Made by a program: the position numbers and the translations under genes
Assembly (NCBI GenBank): GCA_030549775.1
Contig: CM060175.1
Span: 107,306,422-107,370,421, forward strand
Origin: Tamarix chinensis
Taxonomy: Eukaryota > Streptophyta > Magnoliopsida > Caryophyllales > Tamaricaceae
Reading direction: 5' to 3'
DNA: 64,000 bases
Shown here: in pieces, positions 36,810-48,800 of the stretch
Position numbering within the stretch: position 1 is the stretch's first letter
Layout of the letters: each line of letters begins with the position of its first letter
The notes under the pieces: generated by a model
Seen by the model: the letters and a program-made list of their open reading frames with translations, nothing else
Databases searched by the model: none
What the model was told of the DNA's origin: nothing

Positions 36810-38060
36810 CCCCATTTTCCTTTTCCTTTTTCCCCTTTTCTTTTTCTTTCTCCTTTCTTTTTTTTCCTTTTTCTTCTTTCGGGCCGCTAGCACCCCGACC
36901 TGTCCTGTCTTCCTTGCCCCTAGGTCGGTGGCCATTTCCTTCCTTCCTTCCTTATCTCCCCTACCCGCGACGTTAGGCCTAGACCCCCTCCTTTTCTTTT
37001 CTTCATTCCTCCCCCGTGCGAGCTTGGCCCGTCCTCCCTTCTTTCCTTTCTTTCCTTTCTCCCCGACGTGGTTGGCCCACTCCCCTCTTCCCTTCGCTTG
37101 GCCTATACACAACACCCCCTTCTTTCTTTCTTCTTCTTCCTTTTCCCCGACGCCATACCCGACCACCTCCGCCATCTCCGGCTGCCCTACTTGCAACCCT
37201 CCTTCTCCCTCTCTCCCTCTCTTTCCCTCTCTCTCTCTCTCTCGCACTCTCACTATTTTTCCTATCCCATCTCTGCCCCACCATCTCTCTCTCTCCTTGT
37301 CCATGCCCCTCCTTTCCCTTCCCTCTCCCTGCAACTCCCATACTCCTACCACCCTGCCACCACCCTACCGAGCCCCCTATCCCCTTATTTTCTCTCCCTC
37401 TTCTTTTTATTCTTCCCTCCCTGCTTCATCCTACCCATTTTTGAGCCTTCCTTCCCCTTCCCCAACCTTCTTTCTCTCCTTTCTTCTCCTTCCATCGCCC
37501 TCCCTATTTTTGCACCACCGTCGTATTTCGTCGCTTCCACCACCACACCAGCCACCGACACCTCCCCCTACCACCCTCTACCTCTCCCCTGAACCACCAC
37601 ACCACCTCTCGAGCCACCCTGCAACCTCCTTCTTCCTCCCTTCTTCTTTTTCTCTTATTTTCCTCCATTCTCAGCAACCATCCTGCAACTCCTCCTTTCG
37701 CCGCCTTCCCTCCGCTTCTGCCACCACCTGAGCCACCAAACCAATCTCTGCAACCTCATCTACCACCCCCACACCTCCTTTTTCCAAAACAACAACCTAC
37801 AGGCCTTCATTTTCTCCCTTCCTTTTCCTTCCTTCTCAACCCCATCCACCTTGGCAGCCACCTTCGCAGCCTCGCTGCCGCCTCCCTTGGCCACCATCAA
37901 CCTATCCCCGACCACCACCTACACCCCCTCTCCACCTTTGCACCCTTCCTTTGCCTTAAGTCCTCCCCCACCTACCTTCTTTCCTAGCCCCAAAACCCTA
38001 ACCCAAAATTGGCTCTCCCTCCTCCCTTTCTTGCCATTTCGAGCCCGTACCCCTCTTGTT
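36810..38060 (-). repeat. Purine-rich strand-asymmetric block of family B copy 2
   Basis: The plus strand is almost all C and T for about 1.2 kb (purine-rich on the element's own strand). The long open frames here (up to 267 codons) encode only Pro/Ser/Leu-rich low-complexity sequence and sit in mutually overlapping frames, so they are not genes. Confidence 0.85.
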
Positions 38061-38744
38061 TTGCATGCAGCTCATGTTGCATAAGTAGTATTAGTTGCTG
38101 CATGCCTTGGTATATTTTTTTTAATAAATTTTAAGGTATAATAATATTTTAAGTTAAGTATTTCATTAATTAAGTGTTATAAAGTCTTATGCTTTTGGTT
38201 TTCTTATTTCTAATGTGATAAGTATTTATATTATTTTTAGGTATTGGTTTTGCTAATCAAAGCTTGAACCTTTAACAGAATATCGATAAAGTTTAATTTT
38301 GCGGGAATTAAGGTAATCATTAAACCTCACTTAAATGCATGGATAAATGTATGCTAGCATATTAGGGTTTAATATGTTACTTCGCATGATATATATTGTT
38401 TGATATATTATATGTAGTTGCTTACATCGATTGATAAAAAGGAAAGTATGATAATTTATATGCTATGTGTGAAAATATTGTTTAAGGAGAGAGTTTGGTT
38501 ATTAATGAAAAATGTTAAGCACATATCCATGATGTGTTATGTTATCGTGATTATTAATGCATGAATAATATTATTATAAGCCCTAGGAGTATTTTAGTAA
38601 TATGTTTTGTGCAAGATTGTGGCATAATATGTGTGGATGTTAATGAGTATTATGTTGAAATATAATAGTTGGTGGAATTGGATAATGAGAATGGAGTATT
38701 AATATTAATACTTTATGTAGTGGTGATAATTTGATAAAGGTGGT

Positions 38745-39480
38745 GTAATAAAGGGTATAATGGTAATTTTGTAAATAAAAGGACAAAATGTTAATTTTGG
38801 AAGTAAAGGGTAAAATTGGAATTTTGGAAAGTGAAGGGTAAAATGGTAATTTTGGAGGTAAAGGGGAAAATGGTAATATTATAAGTAAAGGTTAAATTGG
38901 TAATTTTGGAGGTAATGGTAAAGTGGTAATTTGTAAGTAAAAGGGTATTATGGTAATTTTGAAAGTAAATGGTAAAATGGTAATTTTAGAAGTAAATGAT
39001 AAAATCGTAATTTTGGGAAGAGAAGGGTAAAATGGTAACTTTGTAAGTAAGGGGTGAAATGGTAATTTTGTAATTAAATGGTGAAATGGTAATTTCATAA
39101 TTAAAGGGTAAAATGGTAATCTTGGAAGTAAATGGAAAAATGGTAATTTTAAAAGTAGAGGGTAAAATGGTAATTTTGAAGGCAAGGAGCAAAATGGCAA
39201 TTTTGTAAGAAAAGGGCAAAATGGTAATTTTGTAAGTAAAAGAATAAAATGGTAATTTGTAAGTAGAAGGGGAAAATGATAATTATGGAAAATGGTAGTT
39301 TGGTAACTATGATAATAGAGAAGGGCAATTTGGGAATTTAACCAACTAAAGGGTAATTTGGTAATTATGATAATGAAGAAGGGTAATTTGGTAATTTAAC
39401 CAACTAAAGGGCAATTTGTTAATTATAATAAAGGATAAGGGTAAATTGGTAATCTAACCAACCAAATGGAAAATATGTTA
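38745..39480 (-). repeat. AT-rich minisatellite of family B copy 2
   Basis: Degenerate units of 'gggtaaaatggtaatttt' alternate with short 'ggaagtaaa' linkers. It is the inverted equivalent of 21100-21905. Traces ('gggtaatttggtaatt') continue to about 39660. Confidence 0.9.
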
Positions 39481-40369
39481 AGTGTAACAATTATGAAGGG
39501 TAGTTGGTGACTTAATAAGTATGGGAGATAACTTGGTAGCCTAAATCGAACAAGGGGTAATTTGGTAATTATGCAACAAGGAGGATAATATGACAATTTA
39601 TCAAGTAAGGAAGGGATGACTTAGCAATTATATAAGTAATGGGGTAAATGAGTAATTTGTATCTAACATGTCATTGTGATAGCGGAATTTCGTAATATGA
39701 CTCAAGTAACACTGGATAGCAAGATAAGAGTATTTGATAATTAGTAAGTATCACGAGAATGAATCCAAAATTAGAATTGGATGAGATTATGATGGCCTTA
39801 ATAATTCCTCTGTGTTACCTTGGATAACCGTTTGAATAAGAAATATCTAACGATATCATAACGATTGAAAGTGAATAAGTATCTGATTGTCGTGCTTTTT
39901 ATGATCGCTTTAATCAAGACACTAATACTTAAAGTGAAAGACCTCGAGATTAAGAATGGTGGCTCTTTAGGGGTCGCTACCCTAAAGACATGGTTTAGCC
40001 CACGGTTATTCTGGTATTTGTCGGTGTGCCTTTGTTCTCCAACCAGACCCTATATCTTACTCTATCTAGCTCTACAGACCTATTTAGGGGCTATGCACAC
40101 TTATGGATTAAGTGTCCTTGTCAGTAGGGTACTGAGTTAGCTTTATGCACTAGTACGACCAAGGTACATTTGCGTCCCTAGGTTGATAGTTGAAGGGTAC
40201 TGAGTAGCTCATATGCACCAGTGCGACCGGTGTACCTTTGTCTCCCGGAATCTTGATGTCCTTATCGAGGCAAATAAATGGAATTGTTGTGATGATTGAA
40301 AAGGGAAAACACTAAGCGTGAAAGTGAAATATTAATGAGTGGGGCTTAGTTTAATTATATTATGAGTAC

Positions 40370-40740
40370 CGATCCACTGGATATAATAGTGGCCCAGGAG
40401 CGTTTTGCCTTGGATGATGTTTATGAGTACCGATCTACTAGATATAATATTGGCCCAGGTGCATGTTGCCCTGGATGATGTATATTTGTATTCCGATCCA
40501 CCGGCTATAATAGTGGGGGTCCTGAGCTCAATAAATTTTATTTGGTTGTGAATAAATTATGGAAAAATACTAATCAATTATAGTGGAGCACCATGTGAAT
40601 CGGGGCCAGACCGGTCCACCGGCGAATAATAGTGGCCAGAAGCGTTTTGTCCTGGAGACTGATCCATCGGCAATAACAGTGGTCAGGAGCGTTCCTCCCT
40701 GTATGTATTTCGGTCCATCGGCTATAATAGTGGGGTTCCC
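40370..40740 (-). repeat. CACTATTATT-type repeats in family B copy 2
   Basis: Read on the plus strand the units carry 'ggctataatagtgg' or 'gcgaataatagtggcc' with 'aggagcgttttgcc' spacers. This is the inverted form of the module at 19745-20045. Confidence 0.75.
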
Positions 40741-42483
40741 GCACTCACACGGATATTTATAATCCGATATGATTGATAATGATTGACTAATGGCTTAAGG
40801 CCCAGAAGTGTTGATCGTACATTATGACCTATTAATATATGATTGACTTGTTAAGTATGTTAATGTATGAATGTGGATATTAAGTATTTACCTTTCATTA
40901 TGCATGTATGTAGTGTTGTATCATGTGTTGCATTGTGGGCCTACTTTTAAGTGTGTTTTTAAAGGGTTATTCGGTACCATGGTACTGAAGGGTTCCATTT
41001 GTGGGGTCCCTGCTTATTCAATGGGCAGTGTCCCTTACAGGTCGTTTTCGGATACTTTTCAAGTGGGCTCCCGGAAAAGAGCGTAATGAACTATTTAGAA
41101 AGTCCTAGGGTTGTCCTCTTTCTCTTTTAAATTCTTGGTTTCAATGTATTTGTTGTTTTGTAACCCCCACTAGTGGATTTTATTCTTATAAATGGTTTAC
41201 TACGCTACTTTGATTTAAATATATTTGAGTTTCTCGTAAGTTGTATTTTTCCCTTTTAGCCTTAGCACTTGGTACTGGAACGGTAGGAGTGAACTGGTCT
41301 GACACTAAGTGTGGTGGTAATATCCCCAGAATTAACAGTTTTGTTATTTCGCTTTCGCTAATTATTTTAATAAAACGAAATTTTTCAGTAGTGAATTTTG
41401 GGGGTATTACAAATGGACCCATATAATTTTGCTTTAAATGATTAATATCTTTTTAGAGTTGATTGTGTATTCAAGATTATCATATGAGACCTGTGTAAAT
41501 ATACAATACATAAATTTAATAACATAATTAGGATAACATACTTATTCTTAAATGACTATAATACCCTTAGGTAGTTAAAAATGCTTATATTCTCCTAATG
41601 TCTGATAGTCTTAATACCGATACATATACATCTCTAATATCCATTCAAAACATAAATCCTCAATTATTTGCATAGATACCATATCTAACATTATACCAAA
41701 ATCATACTTCCAAAATCTCGTTACTCAAGATATCATATCACAAAATAACATTAACCATATCACGTGTCCAATAAAAGCACATACACATACACATACACAC
41801 ACACACAAAGTCCTAACTACAATAAGTATCATAACCAACAAAGACACCGAGCTCTAGCACACAAATCTTGTACCTCATCTTCTGAGATCGTTAGAAAAAC
41901 ACCTACAAAAAAAGATAATACATGATTAGGCTCGAAGATTATAACCAAGGAAAAAGTTAAGGTAAATGAGGGTAGAAATGGAAATAACTGAAGTTCGAGA
42001 GAAGATTGAGTTACATGGAAGTGTGGTGGAATGTATAGTGGTGCCATGGTAAAATTTTGGTGGTGTTTGGGTAAGATTTAGGGGTGAAAAAGAGGGTGCA
42101 AGTTCAAAAATAGGGGGTTGCATGGGTATGCTATAGGCAGTGCACACCCAGGTCATGAACCGAGATAGTACACAGGCAGGCTGTGCGAAGAGGCACGGTC
42201 GCACTCGAGTAACGAACTACTTAGGAAATAACGAACAAGTATGCATGGGAGTGTGGAGGCTGTGCACGATCCATGAGAGGGTGTACAGGTAAATCGTACG
42301 GTTGTGTACTGGCGTGTGATAAGGAAAATTAGAGTTGCATGGCCGTGAGCCTCACAAAAACGCGGTAGACGAGGGGGAGTGCTAGGGTGGACTTGGTGGC
42401 TGATCCACCAAGTTTAAGGTGGCACTTGGTGGTTATGGCTGTGCACAGTGATGGAGGTGGTGGTTCGGTGACGAAAACATAGT

Positions 42484-42604
42484 AGAAGAAGAAGAAGAAG
42501 AAGAAGAAGAAGAAGAAGAAGAAGAAGAGAAGAAGAAGAAGAAGAAGAAGAAGAAGAAGAAGAAGAAGAAGAAGAAGAAGAAGAAGAAGAAGAAAGAAGA
42601 AGAG
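42484..42604 (+). repeat. GAA trinucleotide repeat
   Basis: About 40 GAA units with a slip near 42527 ('agaagagaaga') and another near the end. It lies in the 3' part of family A copy 2. The poly-Ser and poly-Leu/Phe open frames over it are artefacts. Confidence 0.95.
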
Positions 42605-44179
42605 AGGAAAGAAAGGGGACCAAGGCAGTAGTGATTGATAGAAGATTTTGGGCAATAAATGGCAAACAAATGAGGAAGGAAGAGAGGAGGAGTAGTTTAT
42701 ATATATGTGTTTGTGTGTGTATGGTGGCATGCAAATCGGTGGTGTAGGGAGAAGATGCAGTTGTAGCGACAGGGGCACGAGGGATGGAGCATAATTTCAA
42801 TGAAGAGGATGGTTGAGGGTGATGGTGGAGTGTTGGGTGAAAAATGGCGGGGGTAGCAGTCGAAGGCAGAAACAGTCGATGGTGATGGTTGTGTGTTTGT
42901 TGTATGAAAATGAAATGGAGGGGGGCATGCAACAGTCGGTGGCAGTACCAATAGTAGCATGAGATGGTGATGGTGGCAGCGGTAGGGGGATGAGGGTGAT
43001 GGTTGTGTGTTGTAATGGTAAGAAGACAAAATAAGTTCAAGTCTTACGGTGGAAAGGAGGTAGGAGAAAGGATAAAGGAAAAAAGGAGAAAGAAAAGGAA
43101 AAAAGAAAAAAAATAGGGTTCGTTTTAGATAAATTTTTGATTAGCTAAAATAGTTATAATTAGTGATAAAATTTACCGAATTTAAGATCAGTTTACGAAA
43201 ATTAATTTATCCGGGTTCAAGATTATGATTAGGTTAAGATTTTGTGATTAAGAAATTTAGTCAAGGCTAAAATAAGATTTTCTCGAGATTATGATCAAAT
43301 TAAGGTATTAAAGATACGAGATTAGTTTTAGCAAAAAATTCGGGATATTACAATCCCAATCCCGAACCTCCATACCCAAAATACCAATATCAACCATAAT
43401 TGATGGACGACCTGCATAGTTTGAAAATGTTGGAATGTTAGGATCTTGATTATTAGACCTTGGTTGTTTAGGTTCTTCTACATATTCTTGTTGTTTTGAA
43501 GCTTCTTGCGGTTCTCGTTGGCCAACTTTTTTGCTTAGTTGTAATCCTCTGGCAAGACTTTTTTGTTGACTTATCAGATGAGATAGCAGAGCAGGTCGTT
43601 CCGTAATATTTATGTTATGTCGTGAAGAAGTAGTAAGATGACGACATTCCATTCTATCTACTACTCTATTTTTTCCATGAATCATCTGAATTTTGATAAT
43701 AAAATAAAGTCAATTAAAATTAAGTATATGAATTATAGGTAATAAGTCATCGCATAATTAAAATGCAAACACATAGATGATGGTAATGTAACTATTAAAT
43801 AATATAATATCAACCTATATTATGATAGCCAATGAGATATATATACCCAACCTTATAACTAAAATACAATCTCTTAAACTAATCATCGACTTTATTAATT
43901 AAATACACCAACACTAATTTTATTAATTATTAGCAGCAGTTTAGTATAATATAACAACTAAATTATGGTATCTTATAAAACCAATCCCACTGGTAATCCC
44001 ATATTCATCTCCCGATATATTTTTTCGATAATCCAACTGAATTTATCCAAATATATTCCATAAAAATTAGCAAGATAAATAGATCTAATAAAAATATAAA
44101 CATATTTAATATATTATAAACATATTCAATAAAAAATCAAACAAATCTAATATATTATCTAATCAATATAATTAAAAAC

Positions 44180-44918
44180 ATTCACCAATAACCCCCACCA
44201 CATAACAATATTTAATATATTCAATGAAAATATAAACAAATCTGATAAATATCAAAACATACATAATTAATACAATAATGCAATTTTAGTCGGTTATTCC
44301 CACCGATTTAAATTACCAATTTAAACAGATCGAACAAACAAGTATAATTAACAGAGTTAACAAATCTAAAAACATAATTAACAAATTTAACCGAATTAAC
44401 CATAATTAAAAAAATATAATTAACAAATCATAATTAATAAATATAATTACTCCTCCCAACGGCCAACAACATCTAGAAACCTTACTCACCCAACGACAAG
44501 TTTTGCCGAACCCATTCCCTCCAACATCAAAACTTGTCAATCTAATAAATAAGTTAACAAATAAGTATGACAATATTTAACTTATTTAATGAAAATATAA
44601 ACAGTATTTAACATTCACCAATAACCCCCACTATATAATAATACTTAATATAACAACGTAATTTTAGTCGGTTATTCTCACCGGTTTAAATTACTAATTT
44701 AAACAAATGTAAATATATCTAACAAATTAGTATAATTAACAGAGTGTAATGAATCTAAAAACATAATTAACAAAGTTAACCAAATTAAACATAATAAAAA
44801 ATTAGCAGTAATACAAATATAATTAACAAACCATAATTACCCCTCCCCAACACCCAAAGCCAAAATATGAAACCCTTCCCACTCAATAATAGGTTTTGCC
44901 GAAACCATTTCTCCTAGC
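44180..44918. repeat. Direct duplication of about 0.3 kb
   Basis: 44180-44525 and 44612-44918 share 'ttcaccaataacccccac', then 'ttttagtcggttatt', then 'aatctaaaaacataattaac', and end in 'ggttttgccgaa'-like text, in the same order. It may belong to the 5' flank of the PMD-bearing element. No gene is seen from 43690 to 45620. Confidence 0.7.
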
Positions 44919-45632
44919 AAAACCTACCGATCCCATCCCCTCATTAACGACAAAATATGTCGGTAGCCCTCCCCAGCTAATGGCATGCATGGCCGCAAAA
45001 CCTACCCATCCATTGACACTTATTGCCGAAGCTATATCCACTCACTAGATCTACAAAGCCATGCACAGATCTAACCCTTTACCCTTCAAATGACAAAAAT
45101 TATCGAAACCATTTGCCCCCTTACAACCAAAACCCCCTATGTGCTCCATCCACCCTCCACATCTGGATTATCCTTCCCTCGCGATGACATTTGCCACAAA
45201 TTATACTCTACAATTGGCTTATATGGCCGAACCATTAGCCCCTCAAAAAAAATTGCCGGTCATTTACCTCCACAAATAACAAATATTACCGATCCCTCAC
45301 CCACATAGAATCCACATAGACACCGTCGTTGTAGCCTGAGAATGGCACAAAAAATGTACTTACCTTACGGTGACAAAATGAGAGAATGAGAGATTGAGAG
45401 AGTGAGCAATGGTGACAAAATAAGAAAATGAGAGAGTGACAGAGTGAGAGAGTCTGAAATTTAGTGAGATAAATGAAGGCGAGGATAATATAGTAAAAGA
45501 AAAATTATTTTCTATCGAGTAATTTTTTTTAACAACTATGATTAAATTTTAACTTTTATAAAATAATTTTATTTTTATAAAAGTTTAATAATAAAATAAT
45601 TTATACTTTGATACAGATAGATACTATTTATT

Positions 45633-45639
45633 TATATAT
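45633..45639 (+). promoter_or_regulatory. Possible TATA box for the five-exon gene
   Basis: 'tatatatt' follows 'tatttat' about 230 bases before the start codon at 45865. It is position-based and weak in this AT-rich setting. Confidence 0.3.
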
Positions 45640-45864
45640 TCGGCATCTATTTTGAAGGCGTAGTCAGTAATTTACCAAACGGGCTTCTGCAAAATTGAGC
45701 ACCATTTTTTTGGCGCAAAAATGATTTAAACTTGGAGCAGCCAAATAAAATGCTCCATGCTTTAGCTTACAACTGTCCTGACTCCTGTATCTACCAAGCA
45801 CCTTCCGTATCGTTTTCCCAAATTCCCTCCATTTCTCCAGTTTCATCATAAACGCTTAGTTTTT

Positions 45865-48800
45865 ATGGCGGAAATCGAACCTCCGTCGTTCTCTTTGGGT
45901 CTGGACCTCGACCCGCCAAACTCGGAAGATCGATCTCAAGCTCCAGGTTCAACCACTCGAAGCTCCCATCCACTAGAGGGCGACGAAGAAGAATTTGAGC
46001 TCCGGGTTTCGGATTCTGATATTGATGATGGCCCGAGAAATCTAGCTCCGACTAGGCTCAAGCGTCTCCGTCGCGGGACTTCCGCCAAGTTCGTCTGCCC
46101 TTCCGCTGAACATTTCTCCGAGCAGTTGCCTGATAATAAAAGTGACGACGATATCGAAGAGTTCTCTTCCGGGGACGATCATGCCCGTCAAGGTTGGGGT
46201 TCTAGAAATTTATCCGAATGATATATATATATATATATATATATTCTATTTGTAATTTTTACTGTAGTTGTTTATTCCATCAATTGAATCCGAACGAGGG
46301 GTTTATCGTATTAGATTGATAGAGTCCGCTTTATTTATATTCATGTGTTTTAAGTTTGTTCTTGAATATTTCTCTAAACAGTACGATATGGCTTAACTTT
46401 ATGTGCAATATTTCTAGCTAGGAGCAAGTATTTTATTATATATATATATATTGTCGAGAATCTACTGTTGTTTACTAGAGGACATTGATATGGTTTATTG
46501 TAGATTTAGGAAATGATTGCTGTTTATTGGCTCAATTGAGCAATCTGTCTCCGCATTAAACTATCTATCTTGGTCGAAGTTTGTGGCTGAAAGTTGCTCT
46601 TTTTGGCACGACATGTTCAAAGCCCAGCTAAAAACAAATGTCTCGTATTGGATCGAGGTGTGTGATTAGTGTGTTAGTACGCTGGTAGCCTTGTCGAATT
46701 GGAAGCCTGTTGAAATTGCCTCCGTCATAACTAGATTCTTTGGGGACTTAAGTTATAAATTCCATTTTGTCTTTGATCAGAAGAACATTTGTTTGCTCTT
46801 AATCCTTAAACAGACAGAAGTTTGGTCCTTAACTATATTCAGGAACCAGAGTTATCTAAATTGTAGAAGAAGCCAATGCTACTCTTCTCACGCGTTGAGT
46901 GAACTGACGAATCAATGTTGATGGAAGACCACTACATAAAATCCAAATTCCTTTCATTAAAAAAAAATGTATCTTTATGACCGAGATCTTTGTGAAAGTG
47001 CTCCTGTTTTGGAGCTTCAACTTGGAGACTCAAAGCCTATCACAACGAACATAAGCAACAATTCTTCTATTGTTGTGCACCTTCTTGGAAGTGAGCAGAA
47101 TCTCAGCTGATCTAGGAGAATTATGGGACTTGCATGTGGATGCAAGCATAATTTAATGCAACATAGGATTATACTTACCTATCATTTCGTCAGCTGAACC
47201 CTTTACTGCACAGCTTAATGTTAGTCTGTCAACTATTTTCCGTCTGTGCCTCGTATGGATTACATTTATTTATCATTATGCCAGTGTACATTTAAGCGAT
47301 GCTGGATAGCTTGCTCTCTCATCAATTAATTTGTTAGCTAACAATTATTTAGATTAGAACACATATCAACTGAATAGTTCATGCTCATTCAATCGGGTTA
47401 TAGTTTCTCATCCTATGAGGTTCTTAGGTGGGCATTTGTTGCTTAGTCAAACTGATAATGAAGAAAATCGTGTCTGTTCAATTTGATCTCGAAACTCATT
47501 ACTTGGATGGAAGATGTAGTGGGACTCCAATTGGAGCTGTGGAAAATGTGGAGCAATATGATTTTCTTAGCTAGTCACTTTGCGTGTTTGCATGCCCTGT
47601 TTTTCCTGGTGCAAAGCAACGGTTCATTGTCTATATTGAATCCTCCCGCTACATGTATATGGCTCGATATGACTCGTGGATCAATGACATGTTAGAGCCC
47701 TTGGCAAGAGCAACTAGTTCCGACCCCCCCCCCCCCCCCCAAAACAAACCCGATGCGTTATCTAATCCCTTTTTCAGCATCTGACCATATAACGAAATTT
47801 ATTTGCGGAGATTTGATTGTAAATCTGCTCTTCATTTTCACGTCTATGTTATGGAGTCTGATATTAAGAAAGCTTGTAGTGTGGCCTGGGTCCCTAAGAC
47901 TGATATATAATTTTATTCACAGTTTAAGAATTTAGGCAAAATCTCTAACATCCAAATTTTTGCCTCTAGTGACAGATGACCATCCCTCGACAGTGCAGCA
48001 TTCAGTCTGTAGCAGTGCCAAAATTTCTCTTTTTCGAAACAGGATTTTAAGCAGACAGCTGGCAAATCGGTCATTGGGTAAGACAAGGAAACAAGAATTT
48101 GGAATTCCTGCTTCTACGAGTCTACATAGAATAAGAGACAAATTGATGTTTGCCGAGCTAACTAACAGTCCTCTCCGGAGGTTCCAGTTGCTCGATTCCG
48201 ATTCTGATGAACCAGAAAGATCAGATAATGGCAATGAAGCTAGGAGAAATAACTCTCTCAAGCAACGGGAACCTAATAACGGTTGCAGCGCATCTACAAG
48301 TAAAAGATGTGAACCATCTGCCCTTTTTCCACAAAAAGCACACCTGCCTGACAGTTTCTGCCAAGATAGGGCTTCTTTTGTTCCAACGCCCGCATTAGAT
48401 GAATTCTGTGCAGATTATTATAAAAAGATAGAAAATAAGGATGCTGCTGGTCCAGTGTCAGTTCTGGAATCATCTTTCAGTAAAGGAGAGGGATGCAATC
48501 AGAAGGTGAATAATAGTAAGAAGAAATCACAAGCAGTAGATCCTGAAAATGATCTTCCTCCTGCTCTCCAATATTTTTTCCACAAGGACCCAAGGACTCA
48601 GAGATTAGTCCGTAGCCGTTTGCCATACTTCTTCCCTCTGTCTGCTTCAAACAATGCAGGAAATAAGCAACAGGATATGTCATCTATTGATTACATGTAT
48701 GTTACTATCATCCAGTTTGTAGTAGTCGTTCTGTCGTTGCAGTTGCTTACGCCACTTTGGGATGTGGTTTTCTGATTATTTTCTGCCCGATTTTGACTCC

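Larger units (their letters stand above)
36490..41411 (-). mobile_element. LTR-type element family B, copy 2 (inverted, nested in family A)
   Basis: Read on the plus strand the element runs from 'tgtaatcccctgaaatttt' to 'ttttgggggtattaca'. 'aatgg' lies on both sides (36485-36489 and 41412-41416), a perfect 5-bp duplication. Its reverse complement starts 'tgtaatacccccaaaattca', matching the copy at 19015. It also has the same order of parts: repeats, minisatellite, strand-asymmetric block. It is 4,922 bases long with no coding capacity and is probably a solo LTR. Its orientation and its insertion point differ from those of copy 1, so the two nestings were independent events. Confidence 0.8.
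35454..43352 (+). mobile_element. LTR-type element family A, copy 2 (with inverted nested family B)
   Basis: The element starts 'tgtaacaccccaaattttat' and ends 'aattcgggatattaca'. Start, end and interior phrases ('acatgattaggctcgaag' at 41921; compare 'catggttaggctcaaag' at 18425) match family A copy 1 in the same orientation. Without the family B insertion it is about 2.97 kb, so shorter than copy 1. I do not see a clean 5-bp duplication (cctct before, atccc after). It may have mutated in the repetitive target, or the element may have recombined. There is no coding capacity. Confidence 0.72.
31926..43685 (-). pseudogene. Plant mobile domain (MAIN-like, PMD) gene, disrupted
   Basis: Pieces of a PMD protein run along the minus strand in order. 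About 35231-34938 encodes a poly-Asp stretch (from an ATC repeat), then 'LLGPCLGSLM' and 'SFSGHVALDLWLG', the usual PMD N-terminal region. About 34897-34540 gives 'VDERIIALIHQTIL' and 'AFIERWQLNTDNFHMPQGEM', the 'ERW..ET..FHLP.GE' motif. 34539-34250 gives 'YLSWLIGLSLFVDESFDKVN'. About 32500-32205 gives 'ERLEPYMPNRVTHQFEY', and 32201-31929 gives 'DYMDWYVPRTYRYV'. In-frame stops occur (for example at 32202-32204). Two insertions split it: a hAT element at 32501-33930 and the LTR composite at 35454-43352. Beyond the composite, 43685-43353 may be the first exon, though its sequence resembles no domain I know; it ends in the same Gly-rich repeat as 35450-35310. PMD genes occur both as host genes and inside Mutator and Gypsy elements. 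The OTU neighbour favours a transposon origin. Confidence 0.75.

Noticed and set aside
36928..37731. 267-codon open frame rich in Pro, Ser and Leu
   Set aside because: It lies in the pyrimidine-rich block of family B, overlaps several equally long frames on both strands, and has no domain. It is a composition artefact.
42329..43040. Open frames with poly-Phe, poly-Leu and poly-Ser runs
   Set aside because: They translate a GAA microsatellite in three frames.
16063..43352. Interpreting the two family A copies as the LTR pair of one retrotransposon about 27 kb long
   Set aside because: Copy 1 has its own exact 5-bp target duplication at both ends, and the interior holds unrelated genes and elements rather than gag-pol.
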